Shown in pieces: positions 14,441-15,561 of a stretch of 15,561 bases of DNA. The notes beneath the pieces are model-generated. The model was not told where the DNA came from. It did no database searches and saw only the letters and a list, made by a program, of their open reading frames with translations. The translations under genes and the position numbers were made by a program. Origin of the DNA: Alphaproteobacteria bacterium. Lineage in GTDB: Bacteria; Pseudomonadota; Alphaproteobacteria; Micavibrionales; UBA1664. How positions within the stretch are numbered: position 1 is the stretch's first letter; each line of letters opens with the position of its first letter. The stretch is from positions 1-15,561 of the forward strand of contig JAGWXJ010000035.1 of NCBI GenBank assembly GCA_018969935.1, in the 5' to 3' direction.

Positions 14441-15561
14441 ATGGACCAATCTTTGCGCGACGCAGCCCTCGAATATCACAAGAACCCCCCTGGCAAACTC
14501 GCCATTCAGGTGACAAAACCGATGACGACGCAGCGCGACCTCAGCCTCGCGTACTCGCCGGGTGTTGCCGCCGCCTGCGAGGCGATTGCCGAGAACCCGC
14601 TTCTTGCGCTTGATTACACCAACCGCGGCAACGTGGTTGCCGTTATTTCAAACGGTACGGCCGTGCTAGGCCTTGGCAATATCGGCGCGCTTGCAGGCAA
14701 GCCGGTGATGGAGGGCAAATGCGCGCTTTTCAAAAAGTTCGCCGATATCGATTCCTTCGACATCAACATCACGCCGACAACGGTTGACGAGTGCGTTGAG
14801 GTTATTGCCGCGCTCGAGCCATCCTTCGGTGGTATCAACCTTGAAGACTTCAAGGCGCCCGAGTGCTTTGAAATCGAGCGCCGTTTGCGCGAGCGCATGA
14901 AAATCCCCGTCTTCCATGACGACCAGCACGGCACCGCCATCATTGTAGGCGCGGCCTTCACCAACTGGATCCGCATGTCGGGCCGCAAGATGGAGGAAAT
15001 CCGCCTTGTCGCTTCAGGCGCCGGCGCATCCGCCCTTGCCTGCCTTAAAATGCTGGTGCAGCTGGGCCTGCCCAAATCCAACATTACCGTGACCGACAAA
15101 AACGGCGTCATCTACAAGGGCCGTAAAGAAGGCATGGATAAGTACAAGGAAGAATTCGCGGTTGAAACCAACGCGCGATCCCTTGCCGATGCGATTGCCG
15201 ATGCCGATGTATTCCTTGGCCTTTCAGGCCCCGGCGTTTTGAAACCCGAGCTTGTAAAAACAATGGGCAAAGCCCCGCTGGTGCTGGCACTTGCCAACCC
15301 GACGCCGGAAATCATGCCCGAGGAAGTCATGGCGGTAAAACCGGATGCGCTTGTGTGCACCGGCCGTTCGGACTACCCGAACCAGGTTAACAACGTGTTG
15401 TGCTTCCCCTTCCTGTTCCGCGGGGCGCTTGATGTTGGCGCCACCGCCATCAACGAGGAAATGAAAGTCGCATGCGTGCGTGCGATTGCCGACCTTGCCC
15501 TTGAGGAAGCCACGCACGAAGTGACAGCCATTTATGGTGCAGAAAACCTTGTGTTTGGCCC
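14441..15561 (+). CDS. maeB: NADP-dependent malic enzyme, MaeB type (3' end outside window)
   Basis: Malic enzyme oxidatively decarboxylates malate to pyruvate with NAD(P)+, supplying NADPH and pyruvate for gluconeogenic growth. The visible 373 residues start with MDQSLRDAALEYH and remain open to the right edge. Seen are SLAYSPGVA (35-43, Tyr38 a likely catalytic residue), YTNRGNVVAVISNG, GKPVMEGKCALFKKF (86-100, catalytic Lys93), FHDDQHGTA with the metal-binding Asp pair, the dinucleotide loop SGAGASALA, LANPTPEIMP, and RSDYPNQVNNVLCFPF. Full-length members of about 750-770 residues carry a phosphotransacetylase-like C-terminal domain, which would lie beyond the edge. It begins 46 bases after tRNA-Leu. 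No strong ribosome binding site is visible, and the coenzyme preference is assigned from the family. Confidence 0.95.
   Translation, partial: MDQSLRDAALEYHKNPPGKLAIQVTKPMTTQRDLSLAYSPGVAAACEAIAENPLLALDYTNRGNVVAVISNGTAVLGLGNIGALAGKPVMEGKCALFKKFADIDSFDINITPTTVDECVEVIAALEPSFGGINLEDFKAPECFEIERRLRERMKIPVFHDDQHGTAIIVGAAFTNWIRMSGRKMEEIRLVASGAGASALACLKMLVQLGLPKSNITVTDKNGVIYKGRKEGMDKYKEEFAVETNARSLADAIADADVFLGLSGPGVLKPELVKTMGKAPLVLALANPTPEIMPEEVMAVKPDALVCTGRSDYPNQVNNVLCFPFLFRGALDVGATAINEEMKVACVRAIADLALEEATHEVTAIYGAENLVFG

Overview
The window reads as the chromosome of an alphaproteobacterium with moderate GC content. The evidence is the block serS–pcm–nlpD-like–yajC–secD–secF, the chain waaA–lpxK–lpxL, and a long MaeB-type malic enzyme. 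Gene density is very high, with ATGA start/stop overlaps and several intergenic gaps under 70 bases. I see no integrase, transposase, CRISPR array or phage module. Functions come from motifs read by eye; no database search was possible.

Layout, left to right. (1) Bases 3-1939, + strand: an exported protein of unknown function, cut by the left edge, overlaps a secreted protein with a lysozyme-like N-terminal domain and an unrecognised C-terminal half. (2) Bases 1994-5090, + strand: waaA, lpxK and lpxL form a lipid A/Kdo operon joined by 4-base overlaps, behind a promoter placed so close that the waaA mRNA may be leaderless. (3) Bases 5091-11113, - strand: serS, pcm, nlpD-like, then (from a promoter of their own) yajC, secD and secF. 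The stop codon of secF directly abuts that of lpxL, and the likely terminator of the sec operon lies inside the lpxL coding sequence. (4) Bases 11180-12654: an N-formylglutamate amidohydrolase-family gene (+) and lipB (-) converge and overlap by 94 bases. (5) Bases 12676-14218, + strand: two adjacent genes of unknown function that look like diverged tandem paralogues. (6) Bases 14310-15561: tRNA-Leu(GAG) and the first half of maeB, cut by the right edge.

How they work together: most of the window is envelope and housekeeping biology. WaaA, LpxK and LpxL complete Kdo-lipid A. YajC-SecDF drives late steps of protein export. The NlpD-like lipoprotein probably controls septal peptidoglycan hydrolysis, and the secreted muramidase-like protein may cut peptidoglycan locally. 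Pcm repairs isoaspartyl damage, LipB starts lipoylation of 2-oxoacid dehydrogenases, SerS charges tRNA-Ser, and MaeB links malate to pyruvate and NADPH.

The best candidates for something undescribed are the tandem paralogues at 12676-14218 and the muramidase-like gene with its partner at the left edge. The convergent gene overlap and the tightly packed or leaderless promoters are the most unusual architectural points.
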